Origin: Asterias rubens
Taxonomy: Eukaryota > Echinodermata > Asteroidea > Forcipulatida > Asteriidae
DNA length: 64,000 nucleotides
Direction: 5' to 3'
Assembly (NCBI RefSeq): GCF_902459465.1
Contig: NC_047075.1
Coordinates: 14,610,732 to 14,674,731 of the forward strand
How positions within the stretch are numbered: the stretch's first letter is position 1; every line of letters begins with the position of its first letter. Both the position numbers and the translations under genes were made by a program. Under the pieces are notes generated by a model that had not been told where the DNA came from, did no database searches, and worked only from the letters and a program-made list of their open reading frames with translations. This document shows positions 22,013 through 33,697 of this stretch, piece by piece.

Positions 22013-23311
22013 GTTTCCCAGCCGACCGTTGGACCTCGAAATCGGCTGCTGTCCGTTTCCCTGCTGCATTGCTTGTTGGCCCAGATTATTGTTGTATCTG
22101 TAAGAATTCTGTCTTGGGTGCGGACACTCACGTGCAAAATGTCCTAATCCGTTGCAATTCCAACATGCAGGGGGTCCTCTATTGTTTCTTTCATGGTGCC
22201 TCCAGTTCGGTCCATCTTGCCTGTACTGGTTCTTTGCTTGGTTGCGTTGGCCATATGCCGGTGATGACGTCACTTTATCGGTCTGGGTTAACCCAGCACC
22301 CTCTTTATGCCCACTGGTCATGTTCTTTAAAGCCTTGGTGAGAGCGCCAAGTTCATCAGACAGTGAGAGAATCTTGCCTTGTATGTCTTTCATTTCTTTA
22401 CTTTGCTCCGATTCTTTGTCTTGTTCTGGTACGATAACTCTTGCCATTTTCCGAGTTACTCCACGCTGGCGATCAGCCGCCTGGAAAGCCTCTAGCTCTA
22501 CTGCTATGCGGACAGCATCAGCCAGAGTCCCTGGTTTAGATTGGAATACTCGCCATCTTATCTCACCATCAGGCAGAGCGTCGATAAAATGCTCTTGAGA
22601 CAAAGTTTCTTGTAAAACGTACGTAGCTGATGGGTACGCAAGCCGTGTGAGTCGTCTAATTGCTTGAGCCAACTCAGGCAATGTTTCTTCCCTCTTTCGC
22701 TGTCTGTTCTTTAACTGCACTCGAAATAATTCTTTCTGATTATCTGAGCCGAATCTATTATTCAAGGCGGTTACCAAAGCTGTGTAATCATGACGGCTGT
22801 CATCATCCAAGTCACCCAAAACACCCTGCGCTGAACCTCTTAAATTGGCTGCGAGATACATAGCCTTTACTTCATCACCCCAGCCATTCATTTCAGAAAG
22901 CATTTCAAATTGAACAGCATAGTCGTTCCAACAACTGGATCCATCATAGCTTGTAGGCTTTATCTTTATCTTTGCATCACAAACTCTATTTCCTTGCTTT
23001 TCTGTTTGAGCCTTGTTACACTGTGCTTTGTATTCTTTTACTTGTTCTCTTTCTTCGTTGGCGCCATCCAACTCTCTCTGAAGGGTTTCACATTCTGCCT
23101 TCATTTTGTCTAGAACTGCTTGTCTCTGTTTAATTAATTTCTTTTCCGGAGAATTATCACTTGAAGTTGACTCTGATAATCTTGAATCACCGCTCTCTGT
23201 AATCTTTATTTCATCACTAGAACTTGCCGTGGAAATATTACTTTCATCTTCCCCTGAAACTTCACCTAAAAAGGATTCGTTCTGGATCTCTTGTTGTACT
23301 GGACTTTCCAT
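22010..23311 (-). CDS. gag: Gypsy Gag, unit B
   Basis: 433 residues, intact, with the same Gag domain and CCHC knuckle as unit A. It differs at a few N-terminal positions (EIQ and EDE in place of KIQ and ENE), where it agrees with unit C. The stop is preceded by GGGAAAC at 22013-22019. Confidence 0.95.
   Translation of the reverse strand: MESPVQQEIQNESFLGEVSGEDESNISTASSSDEIKITESGDSRLSESTSSDNSPEKKLIKQRQAVLDKMKAECETLQRELDGANEEREQVKEYKAQCNKAQTEKQGNRVCDAKIKIKPTSYDGSSCWNDYAVQFEMLSEMNGWGDEVKAMYLAANLRGSAQGVLGDLDDDSRHDYTALVTALNNRFGSDNQKELFRVQLKNRQRKREETLPELAQAIRRLTRLAYPSATYVLQETLSQEHFIDALPDGEIRWRVFQSKPGTLADAVRIAVELEAFQAADRQRGVTRKMARVIVPEQDKESEQSKEMKDIQGKILSLSDELGALTKALKNMTSGHKEGAGLTQTDKVTSSPAYGQRNQAKNQYRQDGPNWRHHERNNRGPPACWNCNGLGHFARECPHPRQNSYRYNNNLGQQAMQQGNGQQPISRSNGRLGN
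22013..22019 (-). promoter_or_regulatory. Candidate -1 frameshift site, unit B
   Basis: GGGAAAC in the gag frame directly before the TAA, identical to unit A. Confidence 0.6.
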
Positions 23312-23422
23312 CTTTATAAATTTCTCTTTTCGTCACTTTTAAACTCTTTAATTCTCTTTTCTTGATTCGAAGTTCTTTAATTCACCAGCACCAGTCTTGA
23401 GATCCCACCGCTGCCACCAAAA

Positions 23423-24076
23423 TGTAACGATTCCGGAGTGGGGTATGGTTCTTATGAATTTAACCAAGCCGCCACTCTGGAATCTGAAGAAGCCACAGGG
23501 GAAGGATGAAACATAATGTTGGGGGATTGTCCTTAAAATTCTTCGGATGGGGCACATCGAAATAAATCAACTGTTTCAAACAGAGGGTTGACATTAACCG
23601 CAAGGAACTAAACAGTGTGTATTTTATTTAATCATACATGTTCAATCACAAAATGTACATAGCGCCCTCTCTTGATTTAACCGGTATTAACTTAAGGTAA
23701 TCTGCAATCAACCAGTTCGCTGGTTCATCATTCGCACGTAGTCGTAAACATGGTAGCGTGGCTGCTCGTGTTGTAGTAATTATCTAATGAGATTCGCCAA
23801 TAAAGTGAGTAGCATCGTTTGCGTGGGTGTGTGTGTTCTTGAATGGTCTTGAGGTCTTTAGTGGCGATCTCTAGTCTGGAAGCGACTGAGCCCCCTCTGG
23901 TTGGTTTTCACAGCTTTCCTAAGCCAGAGAACTGATTGGTTAATTTATAAGCGTGAAGAAGACAATGTAAACACATTTTGGTAGCGTGCGCGCTAGCAGT
24001 TTGTAAGCGTGCGCGTAAAGCGCACGCGAACGCACAGTCCATACGCACAACTAAATGTGTGAACACTTAATTTACA
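23423..24076 (-). repeat. LTR (minimal model), between units B and C
   Basis: Near-identical to 14339-14992, with the PBS at 23402-23419. The TATA and AATAAA signals are conserved. Confidence 0.6.
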
Positions 24077-25226
24077 TCAATACTAACGCGCTTTACATCA
24101 ATACTAACTCTACTAATTTCATGTGTTTCTTGTTAATCTACTGTCATAACCAGTTGTAATATATTTTCAATCGAATAAACTCTTTACAGAATCAATCATT
24201 ACCAAAAAAAAATGTATCATGTGTCACTTGTCACTGAGCGCTAGCTGCTGACCGTAGTGTCAGTCAGTCTGCGGTATTTAATTTCAATTGAACTTGAAGT
24301 AAATAATTTATTCATACGGCAAGGCTAGCAAGAACTAGCCAGGAGCAGTATATATATCACTAGCACTACCATGCGTAGCACTTAGCATGCCGTCGTTCCA
24401 GTTGCTAGTTTTTATCAATCACCCCATCAGTACAGTCAGATTATTTTATTTAAGTCTTATCCTCACAACATTTTACCAAACTGTAATAAAAAATGAATTT
24501 ACCTCTCTGAGGACAAATCTACACAATAACAAAAAGCTTTGATGCTACGAAGTCCCAAAACACATCACCAATGGGGGCAGCCATCTTTTATTGTTTCACT
24601 GGCTCCCTGTGTATATCGCTGTATAATCATAATGTAGCATCTATAATTATACGCGCAGTCGCGCGTACACCATGGAACTGGGTCACTGAAGTTTTAGCTC
24701 CGAACAAACAAAGAGCTCAATTCTGCAAAATTCATCAAGGTCAGTCATAATACTAGCTAGCTCAAAAGCGCGGCGGTTCAAATGTCATAATTACAAATCT
24801 CGTCTGTTCTATTCCATATGACTCAATGCTAAAATAGTGTTTGACAAGGAGACGATTAAATTAAGAAAGCTACTTATTTCAAACCATCGTTACCATTCCA
24901 AATCCTAACTCAATGAAGGATGCATTTTCGGGTACAAATCGTAATAGTGTTGCTAAATATTTCATACGTGTAGCGTTAGTGTGTGGGTCTGAACGAAACA
25001 CACTAAACACAATACTATTATTATTATTTTTTTTTTTTATCGTTACGTTAACACTAACACTAGTTTAGTATTTGCAACAAATGTTAACGTAGCCTTGATT
25101 TTAGGCACAAAAAAAAAAAACTCACCGAAAAGAACAATAAATCTACCTTCACATAGGCTAGGTTAGTTGTTTGGAATGAAATGGCAGGCTGACAAAATAA
25201 AAACGGTGATCAAACTCAGAAAATGT
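24077..25226. other. Non-coding spacer of the array unit (B/C)
   Basis: Copy of 14993-16140; no gene seen. Confidence 0.6.
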
Positions 25227-26273
25227 TCATTGTTCGTGTGTGGATTCCGTTGTGGTGGCCGGCGTAGGTGCACTCGAACTGCGGGCATATCCCACTTGCC
25301 ATTGGGGCCTGCCGAAGGCTGCGTTGGCCGGGAGGAGGTATTCGTTGAACCGCACCGAGTAAATCTTCCCATCTGGAAAATGGGCTGACTCCACCACCTG
25401 CCGGAAGATCACCCCGTGGTCAAGCTGGTGCAGCTCATTGTGCCTGACCTTCCGAAGATTCCGTGCAGCTACCCTCGCCATCTCAACTTCTGCGCCGGCG
25501 ATTGACCGTGGCGAGCCAGTGCGTAGCTGTGACTGTGCCTCCTGTGGGCCCGGGGGTAACGACGGACGCGGGGCACCGGGGCTGTGACGGTGGGGGCTGA
25601 TGTTGGAACCATTCTGTGTATTTTGATCCCTCTTCTTCGGGAGCGTCGGGCTCATCGGTGGGGTCGTCGGCGGCGAATGGGCTGTGGCTGTGTCTTGAGA
25701 TGTCTTGAGCTCCGGAAATAGTTCTCGATCCGGAGTCTTTGGAGCATGGGGAATCAAGGGAGATGGTACCGTGATAGCAGCTGGCGGGGAATGAGGGTCC
25801 GGTTGTGGTGAGGCGACCTGTGGTGATGGCGTTCTCGAGAACGGAGACAGGGGAGGTAGTGCTATGACGGATGGTGTCATCATCTCCAGAATTTCTCGCA
25901 GCTTCTTCTTGTTTTCTTTCTTCCCTTTCGCCTTTGACATCCGGTCTTCCTTGTTGTTTGCCTTCTTCATCTTGTCTGCTTTCTTCTCTGTCATCACCAC
26001 CTTGGTCCCTTTATTGTCTTTCATCTTTTTCGTCTTGATTCTTGTTCTGCAGTTTTTCGGGTGGACTTTATGCTCCCGCATCATGTGCTGTTGCTGAAAA
26101 CTGAATTGCTTGAATACTTTCGTGCATTGGGGACAACCAGCCTTCTCCTTTCGCTCTTCACAGCCAGATCCCTGTCCCTCCCGGCGTTTTTCCATCTTTC
26201 TTCTAGGTCTATACTCGTTAGCTGACTGTTTTCTACGATGTCGTATCGATAATGTGTAACTTGCAACTGTCAT
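25227..26273 (-). CDS. C2H2 zinc-finger, proline-rich ORF3, second intact copy
   Basis: 348 residues, near-identical to 16141-17187 (differences such as RHRRK for RHPRK and PKNC for PKDC). The finger CPQC...H....H, the lysine block and the proline-rich linker are kept. Two intact copies in an array whose pol is dead may just reflect recent duplication, so conservation is not proof of function. Confidence 0.7.
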   Translation of the reverse strand: MTVASYTLSIRHRRKQSANEYRPRRKMEKRREGQGSGCEERKEKAGCPQCTKVFKQFSFQQQHMMREHKVHPKNCRTRIKTKKMKDNKGTKVVMTEKKADKMKKANNKEDRMSKAKGKKENKKKLREILEMMTPSVIALPPLSPFSRTPSPQVASPQPDPHSPPAAITVPSPLIPHAPKTPDRELFPELKTSQDTATAHSPPTTPPMSPTLPKKRDQNTQNGSNISPHRHSPGAPRPSLPPGPQEAQSQLRTGSPRSIAGAEVEMARVAARNLRKVRHNELHQLDHGVIFRQVVESAHFPDGKIYSVRFNEYLLPANAAFGRPQWQVGYARSSSAPTPATTTESTHEQ

Positions 26274-27012
26274 GCGCTACACAATTTGTTACATATCTCT
26301 CATGCGCATCACATCGGATGATCTCTAGCTGCGCGCACCCTGAAAATCTTCTCCTTCATACTTGCCGCCAATTTTTCGTGACGTCACTAATTTGGTGCGC
26401 TTTCTCGTCTGCCGGGCTTCCATAGCTTTAATAGCTCTCGCATCAATGTTCTCAATTTAACTCGACTCCTTTAAGAGTAGCCTTTTTTTTTTCTTTCTTT
26501 TTTTCTGTATTTTTAGGGCAATAAATAATTTCTTTAATAAGCCAATAGTGATGCAAACGTCCATTTTATTCATGGATGTATCAACTGCGAATGTCTCTTT
26601 CCTCTTATTTAATCTTTTTGGAAGATGATCCTTAAATGAGTACTTCTTTTACTCGTTTGTCTTCACTTTTCAAGGTTCTATCTGTTTTCTGTATAAATTT
26701 CACACTGCAACCCAGCTATGCTGGACTCTTCATTGCGGTCTCTCCGCAAAATAACGTATGGGGGCGCCCTCCATATAACTTCCACTCACTCCTTGCGTGC
26801 ATTGCACATAGCAAGCACGAGTAGTTTCACCACGTCCAGCTTAACCCAAAGGTTCATTACGTATATTGATGACTGCGACACTTTCTCTCAGGCTTTGAAA
26901 ACTTGTTCCTGGCCAGGGACCAATTATCTTTCCCAAAATATGTGTTTCTCATCCAATAACTCGTTGGAGTCTTGACATCTCTTTCAATGCTTTTCCACTT
27001 TTAACTTAGTAA

Positions 27013-27028
27013 CCCCCCTTTCTCTTGC
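27013..27028 (-). other. Candidate polypurine tract, unit C
   Basis: Same AGAGAAAGGGGGG tract, about 50 nt after the unit C pol stop. Confidence 0.5.
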
Positions 27029-27077
27029 AATAACTCATTGATTATTCTCTTCCTTCCGGCTTGTTATCGGCGTTGTT

Positions 27078-30000
27078 TTACCATCTGTCTCTGTATCTCG
27101 CCGGTGGCCGCCTCTCTCTGTGACTGCGACGCGCCTCGCAATTGTCTTGTTCCAGTCCCTCATCTTTCTCGAGGTTGTCCAACTGGTTTCTCTTCTGGCA
27201 AGGCTTCTCTTTATTAGTCTTCGCCGTCGTCTCAGTGGTTTCTCTGTCTTGACTTAGACTTTCACTTTCATCAGTCTTTTCCGTCATCTCCAAGGTTTCT
27301 TTATCTTGATGTCGATTGTCACGAGTATCTTGCCGTCGTTCTGTACCATTTTCATCTCCATCCCCGTTGCTGGAGTTCGTGCCCTTGCCGTGTCTTGATA
27401 CCACGTTGGCGCATTCTCTCCAGTGTAAGGTTTCAGTCTGTTGTAGTGTACAATTCTTGGCTTCCCCTTTGCCCCCTTCTGAATTCGGTAGGTGACGTCA
27501 CTCATACACGTTGTTACCACATATGGTCCATCCCACGGTAATTGGAACTTGGGGCAATGACCTCGTTTTCGTTTTGGGTTGTACAGCCATACTATGTCTC
27601 CTTTGCTGTATCCCCCATGGTCTGCTTTGTGGTCATAGTTGCGTTTATGTCTGTCACTTGCAATTTGAAGGTGTTCTCGTGCGTATTGATGGACTTGCTC
27701 CATACATTCCTGGCGACGAGCGACATATTCAACTTGATTTTCTTGCTGGTCATCTTTCGGTCTCTCCATTAGTAAATCGACCGGCAAGGTTGCCTCTCTT
27801 CCCATCATCATCTCATTGGGTGTGTAGCCGGTTGTTTCGTGATCAGCAGATCTATAAGCCATCATGACATATGGCAAATAGATATCCCAGTCTCTCTGAT
27901 CTTGTCTACGAACATGGCTAAAATCCCTTCTATAGTTCTATTTGCCCTCTCTATCATCCCGTCCGATTGAGGATGCAGTGCCGATGTTCTTGTTTTATCA
28001 ATGGCAAGTAAATTGCATATTTCTTTGAAAAGGTGAGACTCAAAGTTTCTCCCTTGGTCTGTATGTAGCTGCATTGGGACGCCATATCTGCAGACGAACT
28101 GTTCAACAAAAAACCGTCGCTATGGTAGCGGCTTCTTGATTCGGTATTGCATAGGCCTCGGTCCACTTTGTGAAGTAGTCACCTATAACCAAAATATATC
28201 GGTTGTCTCGATCAGTCTGGGGTAGTGGACCCAACACATCCATGGCAACTCTTTCCATGGGTACTCCTACGTTATAGGTTTTCATCGGGCCTCGGCGGGT
28301 CTTGTTTGGAGACTTTCTTGATGCACACTTGTCGCATGTTGAGACGATGAGATTCACATCTCGTTGCCATCTGTTCAAGTAATACCTGCTTCTGACTCTG
28401 CCCCTTGTCTTGTTTTGTCCAAGATGACCACATGTTTTGTCGCTATGTAGTTTTGTTACAAGAGTCTTCCTCAAACTCTTTGGAAGAACAATCTGCCACT
28501 TGATGATATCGCCAGTCACGGTTTCCCATCGTCGGCATAGGACGCCGTCCCGAATGTGCAATCTTTCCCATTGTGCCCAGTAGCTCTTTACTTCTGCACT
28601 TTCAGGTGAAACATCAGCCCACCGTGGTCGCTCGGCTGAAGTTTCCTTCCATTGGAGTATCTTGTATACACTCTTGTCTTTTCTTTGTGCGTCTTTAAGT
28701 TCTTCTTCCGTTATAAACTGTTCCTCGTCGTTGTTTCTTTCACTTGCTTGCTCTGGAGCACTTGTTGTGACGATTCCACAAAATGGTTGATCAGCAATCT
28801 CTACACAAGCGCCATCAACAATTGGTCTTGTACTTTCACTTGTTGTTTTATGATGTCGGGGCTTTCTCATGCTGTACTTTATTTCTTTTGCTGTGCTGTA
28901 TTTCTCCGTCTTGTCACACTGTTTGCATTCATTGGCACAAGGTTTTCTTGACAGACCGTCAGCGTTCCCATGCTGCTTACCAGGACGATGTTGGATATCG
29001 AAATCATAGGCGCTCATAAGTTCCAACCATCTTGCCATCTGTCCTTCCGGGTTCTTGAAATTCATTAGCCACCGAATTGCTCCGTGATCTGTCCGGATGA
29101 GAAATTTCCTGCCATACAAGTAGTGATGAAAATGTTTGGTGGACGCAACCACTGCGAGTAATTCCTTTCTTGTTACACAATATTGTCTCTCTGCTTTAGC
29201 CAAAGATCTGCTGTAGAATGCGATGACTTTCTCATTTCCATCTTGAACTTGTGATAACACTGCCCCTACTCCTTGATTACTTGCATCTGTGTCTAAGATG
29301 AAGGTTTCGTCACGTGAAGGGTCCACCAGTATTGGAGTGGTTGTCAGATCCCTCTTGAGTCGTTGAAATGCATCTTCACACTCCTTTGTCCACACAAAAT
29401 TAATTTGTGTCTTCTCTGTTAGGCGGTGCAGAGGTCTTGCAATTTCAGCAAAATTTCTGACGAATCGTCTGTAATATGAGCAAAGTCCTAGAAAGCTCCG
29501 AACTTCAGTCACTGTTCTGGGGGTGGGCCATTTATCAACTGCCTCTGTCTTGACCGCATCTGTCTGTATACCTTGACTTGAGACGACATGTCCCAAAAAT
29601 GTCACTCTCTCCTGAAAGAGATGACACTTCTTTGGACTCAACTTAAGGCCAGCTGTCCTCAGTCGCGTCAGTACTTCTTGTAATCTTTGAAGGGCTGCTT
29701 GAAAATGATTTCCATAAACGATGACGTCATCAATGTAGAGTAAGCAGGTCTGCCATTGAAGTCCGGAGAGCACTCGTTCCATCAGGCGTTCAAAGGTTGC
29801 GGGCGCATTACATAAACCAAAGGGCATCACCTTGACTTTGGTAATGAAAGCAGTTTTCTCCTTATCTTTCTGTGCCATCTCCACTTGCCAGTACCCACTT
29901 GCCAAATCCAGCGTTGAGAACCACTGAGACCCGGATAGTGTGTCCAGTGAGTCGTCGATTCTTGGTAAAGGATAAGAGTCTTTGATGGTTGAGGCATTTA

Positions 30001-30338
30001 GTTTTCGGTAGTCCACACAAAATCTTGTTGATCCATCCTTTTTCTTGACTAAAACGATGGGCGAAGCCCAGGGGCTTGACGATGGTTCGATCACCCCTCG
30101 CTTTAACATCTTGTCGATTTCTTCTTTGGCTACATCTTTGATGTATTGGGAGTCTCCTGGATGGTTGTCTGATCGGACGTGCCTCACCAGTACTTATCTC
30201 GTGCTTGACAATTGAAGTCTTTCCCAGATCACTTGAGTCTTTTGCGAAAACATCTTGAAACGTCGTCAAGACTCTTGATAATTGCATCTTTTGACTTGGA
30301 TTTAGTCTTTCACCACTGATCTTGAACAATTCGGTCAA
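27078..30338 (-). pseudogene. pol: Gypsy pol, unit C: protease missing, RT-RH-IN frameshifted
   Basis: RT and RNase H keep the ancestral VDY-RKLN sequence and lack the 14-bp deletion of A and B, so one frame of 694 codons (30187-28103) runs from RT into integrase. It stops where a one-base insertion in an A run near 28108 shifts the frame. The integrase DDE remainder and GPY-like region follow in other frames down to 27078. The +1 break before RT and the late integrase break are shared with A and B. Protease and the C-terminus of Gag were lost in one deletion with its junction near 30370. Confidence 0.92.
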
Positions 30339-31314
30339 GTGCTCTGGAATTTCTTTTTCTGACGCTTGAGAGAATCTTGCCTTGTATGTCTTTCATTTCT
30401 TTACTTTGCTCCGATTCTTTGTCTTGTTCTGGTACGATAACTCTTGCCATTTTCCGAGTTACTCCACGCTGGCGATCAGCCGCCTGGAAAGCCTCTAGCT
30501 CTACTGCTATGCGGACAGCATCAGCCAGAGTCCCTGGTTTAGATTGGAATACTCGCCATCTTATCTCACCATCAGGCAGAGCGTCGATAAAATGCTCTTG
30601 AGACAAAGTTTCTTGTAAAACGTACGTAGCTGATGGGTACGCAAGCCGTGTGAGTCGTCTAATTGCTTGAGCCAACTCAGGCAATGTTTCTTCCCTCTTT
30701 CGCTGTCTGTTCTTTAACTGCACTCGAAATAATTCTTTCTGATTATCTGAGCCGAATCTATTATTCAAGGCGGTTACCAAAGCTGTGTAATCATGACGGC
30801 TGTCATCATCCAAGTCACCCAAAACACCCTGCGCTGAACCTCTTAAATTGGCTGCGAGATACATAGCCTTTACTTCATCACCCCAGCCATTCATTTCAGA
30901 AAGCATTTCAAATTGAACAGCATAGTCGTTCCAACAACTGGATCCATCATAGCTTGTAGGCTTTATCTTTATCTTTGCATCACAAACTCTATTTCCTTGC
31001 TTTTCTGTTTGAGCCTTGTTACACTGTGCTTTGTATTCTTTTACTTGTTCTCTTTCTTCGTTGGCGCCATCCAACTCTCTCTGAAGGGTTTCACATTCTG
31101 CCTTCATTTTGTCTAGAACTGCTTGTCTCTGTTTAATTAATTTCTTTTCCGGAGAATTATCACTTGAAGTTGACTCTGATAATCTTGAATCACCGCTCTC
31201 TGTAATCTTTATTTCATCACTAGAACTTGCCGTGGAAATATTACTTTCATCTTCCCCTGAAACTTCACCTAAAAAGGATTCGTTCTGGATCTCTTGTTGT
31301 ACTGGACTTTCCAT
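30310..31314 (-). pseudogene. gag: Gypsy Gag, unit C, truncated by deletion
   Basis: The first about 318 codons match units A and B; the frame then shifts at a deletion junction (near 30370) and ends in unrelated residues. The zinc knuckle, slippery site and protease are lost. Relative to unit A about 1.1 kb (roughly 12184-13281) is missing, with only 1-3 bases of shared sequence at the breakpoints. Confidence 0.9.
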
Positions 31315-31404
31315 CTTTATAAATTTCTCTTTTCGTCACTTTTAAACTCTTTAATTCTCTTTTCTTGATTCGAAGTTCTTTAATTCACCAGCACCAGTCT
31401 TGAG

Positions 31405-31422
31405 ATCCCACCGCTGCCACCA
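31405..31422 (-). other. tRNA-Leu primer-binding site, unit C
   Basis: Same 18-nt complement to the tRNA-Leu 3' end, four bases from LTR start 31426. Confidence 0.85.
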
Positions 31423-31425
31423 AAA

Positions 31426-32076
31426 TGTAACGATTCCGGAGTGGGGTATGGTTCTTATGAATTTAACCAAGCCGCCACTCTGGAATCTGAAGAAGCCACA
31501 GGGGAAGGATGAAACATAATATTGGGGGATTGTCCTTAAACTCTTCGGATGGGGCACATCGAAATAAATCAACTGTTTCAAACAGAGGGTTGACATTAAC
31601 CGCAAGGAACTAAACAGTGTGTATTTTATTTAATCATACATGTTCAATCACAAAATGTACATAGCGCCCTCTCTTGATTTAACTGGTATTAACTTAAGGT
31701 AATCTGCAATCAACCAGTTCGCTGGTTCATCATTCGCACGTAGTCGTATACATGGTAGCGTGGCTGCTCGTGTTGTAGTAATTATCTAATGAGATTCGCC
31801 AATAAAGTGAGTAGCATCGTTTGCGTGGGTGTGTGTGTTCTTGAATGGTCTTGAGGTCTTGAGTGGCGATCTCTAGTCTGGAAGCGACTGAGCCCCCTCT
31901 GGTTGGTTTTCGCAGCTTGCCTAAGCCAGAGAACTGATTGGTTAATTTATAAGCGTGAAGAAGACAATGTAAACACATTTTGGTAGTGTGCGCGCTAGCA
32001 GTTTGTAAGCGTGCGCGTAAAGCGCACGCGAACGCACAGTCCATACGCACAACTAAATGTGTGAACACTTAATTTA
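31426..32076 (-). repeat. LTR at right edge of array (unit C)
   Basis: Matches 14339-14990 and ends ...TTAATTTA without the final CA. Unrelated DNA begins at 32077. This is the outermost LTR of the array. Either its last two bases were lost, or it is a truncated longer LTR. Confidence 0.65.
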
Positions 32077-32136
32077 GCTGAAGTTAAACTTACAATAATG
32101 GTGAATTAGCAAGACATTATAAATAAAGAGATAGCA

Positions 32137-32348
32137 TTTAGGTTGTCTCAACAACTCTATAATTAATTCTACAACGCAAGGCAGTTTTCGCCACACTACG
32201 TATGGTTGTCAGAAACAAAGTTACCATGTTGCTTGCGTCTTCCTTCCTCCATGCGTTAACATTGAGGACTGTTCTGCAGAGAGGCACGTTCAGTATTTTT
32301 ACGACACAAGATTTATTTTAGATGAATGTGGATTTCGAGTTAAATCAC
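32137..32348 (+). CDS. Possible cysteine-containing exon, unknown
   Basis: An open frame of about 70 codons with six cysteines, ending at a GTAAGT donor. Composition looks coding (balanced residues, few repeats). No start codon in frame and no recognised family. It could be an internal exon of a neighbouring mobile-element gene; low certainty. Confidence 0.25.
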
Positions 32349-32496
32349 GTAAGTTTACAGTTTTAACAGTCTGATTATGATAGTATTATTTTTAGGCTTC
32401 ATATAACATTATTATTCTGAAAATGGCTCTGAACATAGTGCATAATCAGTGACTTTCCAGACCGTGTTTCTGCAGCATGATCGGTCTTCATCAAAC

Positions 32497-32634
32497 ATGG
32501 CAGATCTCGCACTGTCACAGCATGTTGAGCAAAGACTCAGTAGTAACATTAGAAAACTAGCAACTGCAGTCATATTTTTGTTCATTTTAGTAGCTTTTCT
32601 CACATTTTATACTTTTATGAGATCATTTATGTAG
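32497..32634 (+). CDS. Small tail-anchored membrane ORF, unknown
   Basis: 45 codons from ATG to TAG. The first about 20 residues are polar, followed by a basic step (RK) and a hydrophobic segment to about residue 40. That is the layout of a C-terminal membrane anchor. Unknown family, short enough to be chance. Confidence 0.25.
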   Translation: MADLALSQHVEQRLSSNIRKLATAVIFLFILVAFLTFYTFMRSFM

Positions 32635-33209
32635 GCCATAACAAGGTATGTGATTGTTTTTGTTATTATTTATGGCTTTCTCTCTGGATGAAGTCTGAAT
32701 CTGATGAACTTTTCCAACTTTTATTCTAATTAAAATATTATAAAGTAAGCTCATGCTAGCCTAGCATGCCTTAAGAATATGATACTAATTGTGTTATTCA
32801 AGTTAAATTAAAAATTTTAGTAATTGTGTATTCCAAACCTTGTCGTTAGAAAAGTAATTCACACTTTAATTTATAAATTAACGCGAGGGTGCAAACTTAT
32901 ATTTATAAATAGGCCTATTTTATGAGTCTTTTAGTTTTAGGTCATGATATAGGCCTAATGTTAGATCATCATGTAGGACTCTGTTTAGCCAATCAGAAGG
33001 CATAAACTATCCATTTTGTTAATGTTACTAAGCCTTAAATATTTTCTGAGCACTGCTAAGGTTTCAGGATAAGACATTCTTCCCCCTTGCCCTTTCTAGG
33101 CCATTATAAATTTCAAAACATTGATAATTCGATAATTGTCACACATATTTCATACTTCAATTCACAGATTGATGATCACCACCAGATATACATGTAACAT
33201 GTAGAGATC

Positions 33210-33480
33210 ATGACAGCAGAGTGGATGGCATATTTTTTCTTCCTCTGGGTTCCAGTCGTGCTTGTTTGTATTTTATTTGTATTTCGACAACTGCACAAAT
33301 TGAAGCATTCCCTGGATCTTAACGGTCACCGGCTATCTCTAGTTTACAACACTCTTTGTAAACATATGGTGTTGTCAATGTCATCAGAAATTTAAATACT
33401 GTGCAAGATACCGAATCTGAATTAGAATCCACCACATCAGCAGAGTTTTACACACTTTCTCCTCCTGTTTGATCACAAAT
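33210..33480 (+). pseudogene. Small single-pass membrane ORF with a frame break, unknown
   Basis: From the ATG at 33210 a hydrophobic segment at about residues 7-25 is followed by a basic, His/Leu-rich stretch. Around 33370 the frame is lost, but a +1-shifted frame continues with an acidic Ser/Thr/Glu tail to a TGA near 33472. The membrane segment plus acidic tail resembles in layout, not clearly in sequence, the small ORF at 1953-2295. Confidence 0.3.
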
Positions 33481-33697
33481 CAACACAAAAAGGTAAGGGA
33501 AGGTATATATTTTTAAAAGTAGCAAGTATGTTTGGAAAAAGGCTTTAATGAGAATGATATATAAATGACGGAATTGTGATCTGGGGAAGAACCATTTCTG
33601 TTTTTAGCTGAACTCTTAAGCCCGGTTCCTACTTCACACGAAAGCGAATGCGAAGCGAATTTTCTTGCGTCACAATGGGGAAAACAGCGCGTATTGA

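Larger units (their letters stand above)
7786..32076 (-). mobile_element. Tandem array of three Ty3/Gypsy retrotransposon units
   Basis: The same sequence recurs with a period of about 9.08 kb: unit A 7786-16767, unit B 16768-25853, unit C 25854-32076 (partial). The units are almost identical, all with gag and pol on the minus strand, and each with one LTR sequence rather than two. Units A and B share a 14-bp deletion in pol that C lacks. A, B and C share two other frameshifts. C alone has a 1.1 kb gag-protease deletion. The left edge falls inside the zinc-finger ORF and the right edge two bases short of a TGTAA...TTACA-type LTR end. Such sharing fits unequal recombination or tandem duplication rather than three separate integrations. 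Confidence 0.93.
32077..33697. other. Stretch between the Gypsy array and the recombinase gene
   Basis: It has no recognisable known gene. It contains three small plus-strand coding candidates, described separately (32137-32348, 32497-32634 and 33210-33480), and a MITE-like fragment around 33618-33725 with GCGAATGCGAAGCGAAT. The rest is AT-rich. Confidence 0.5.
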
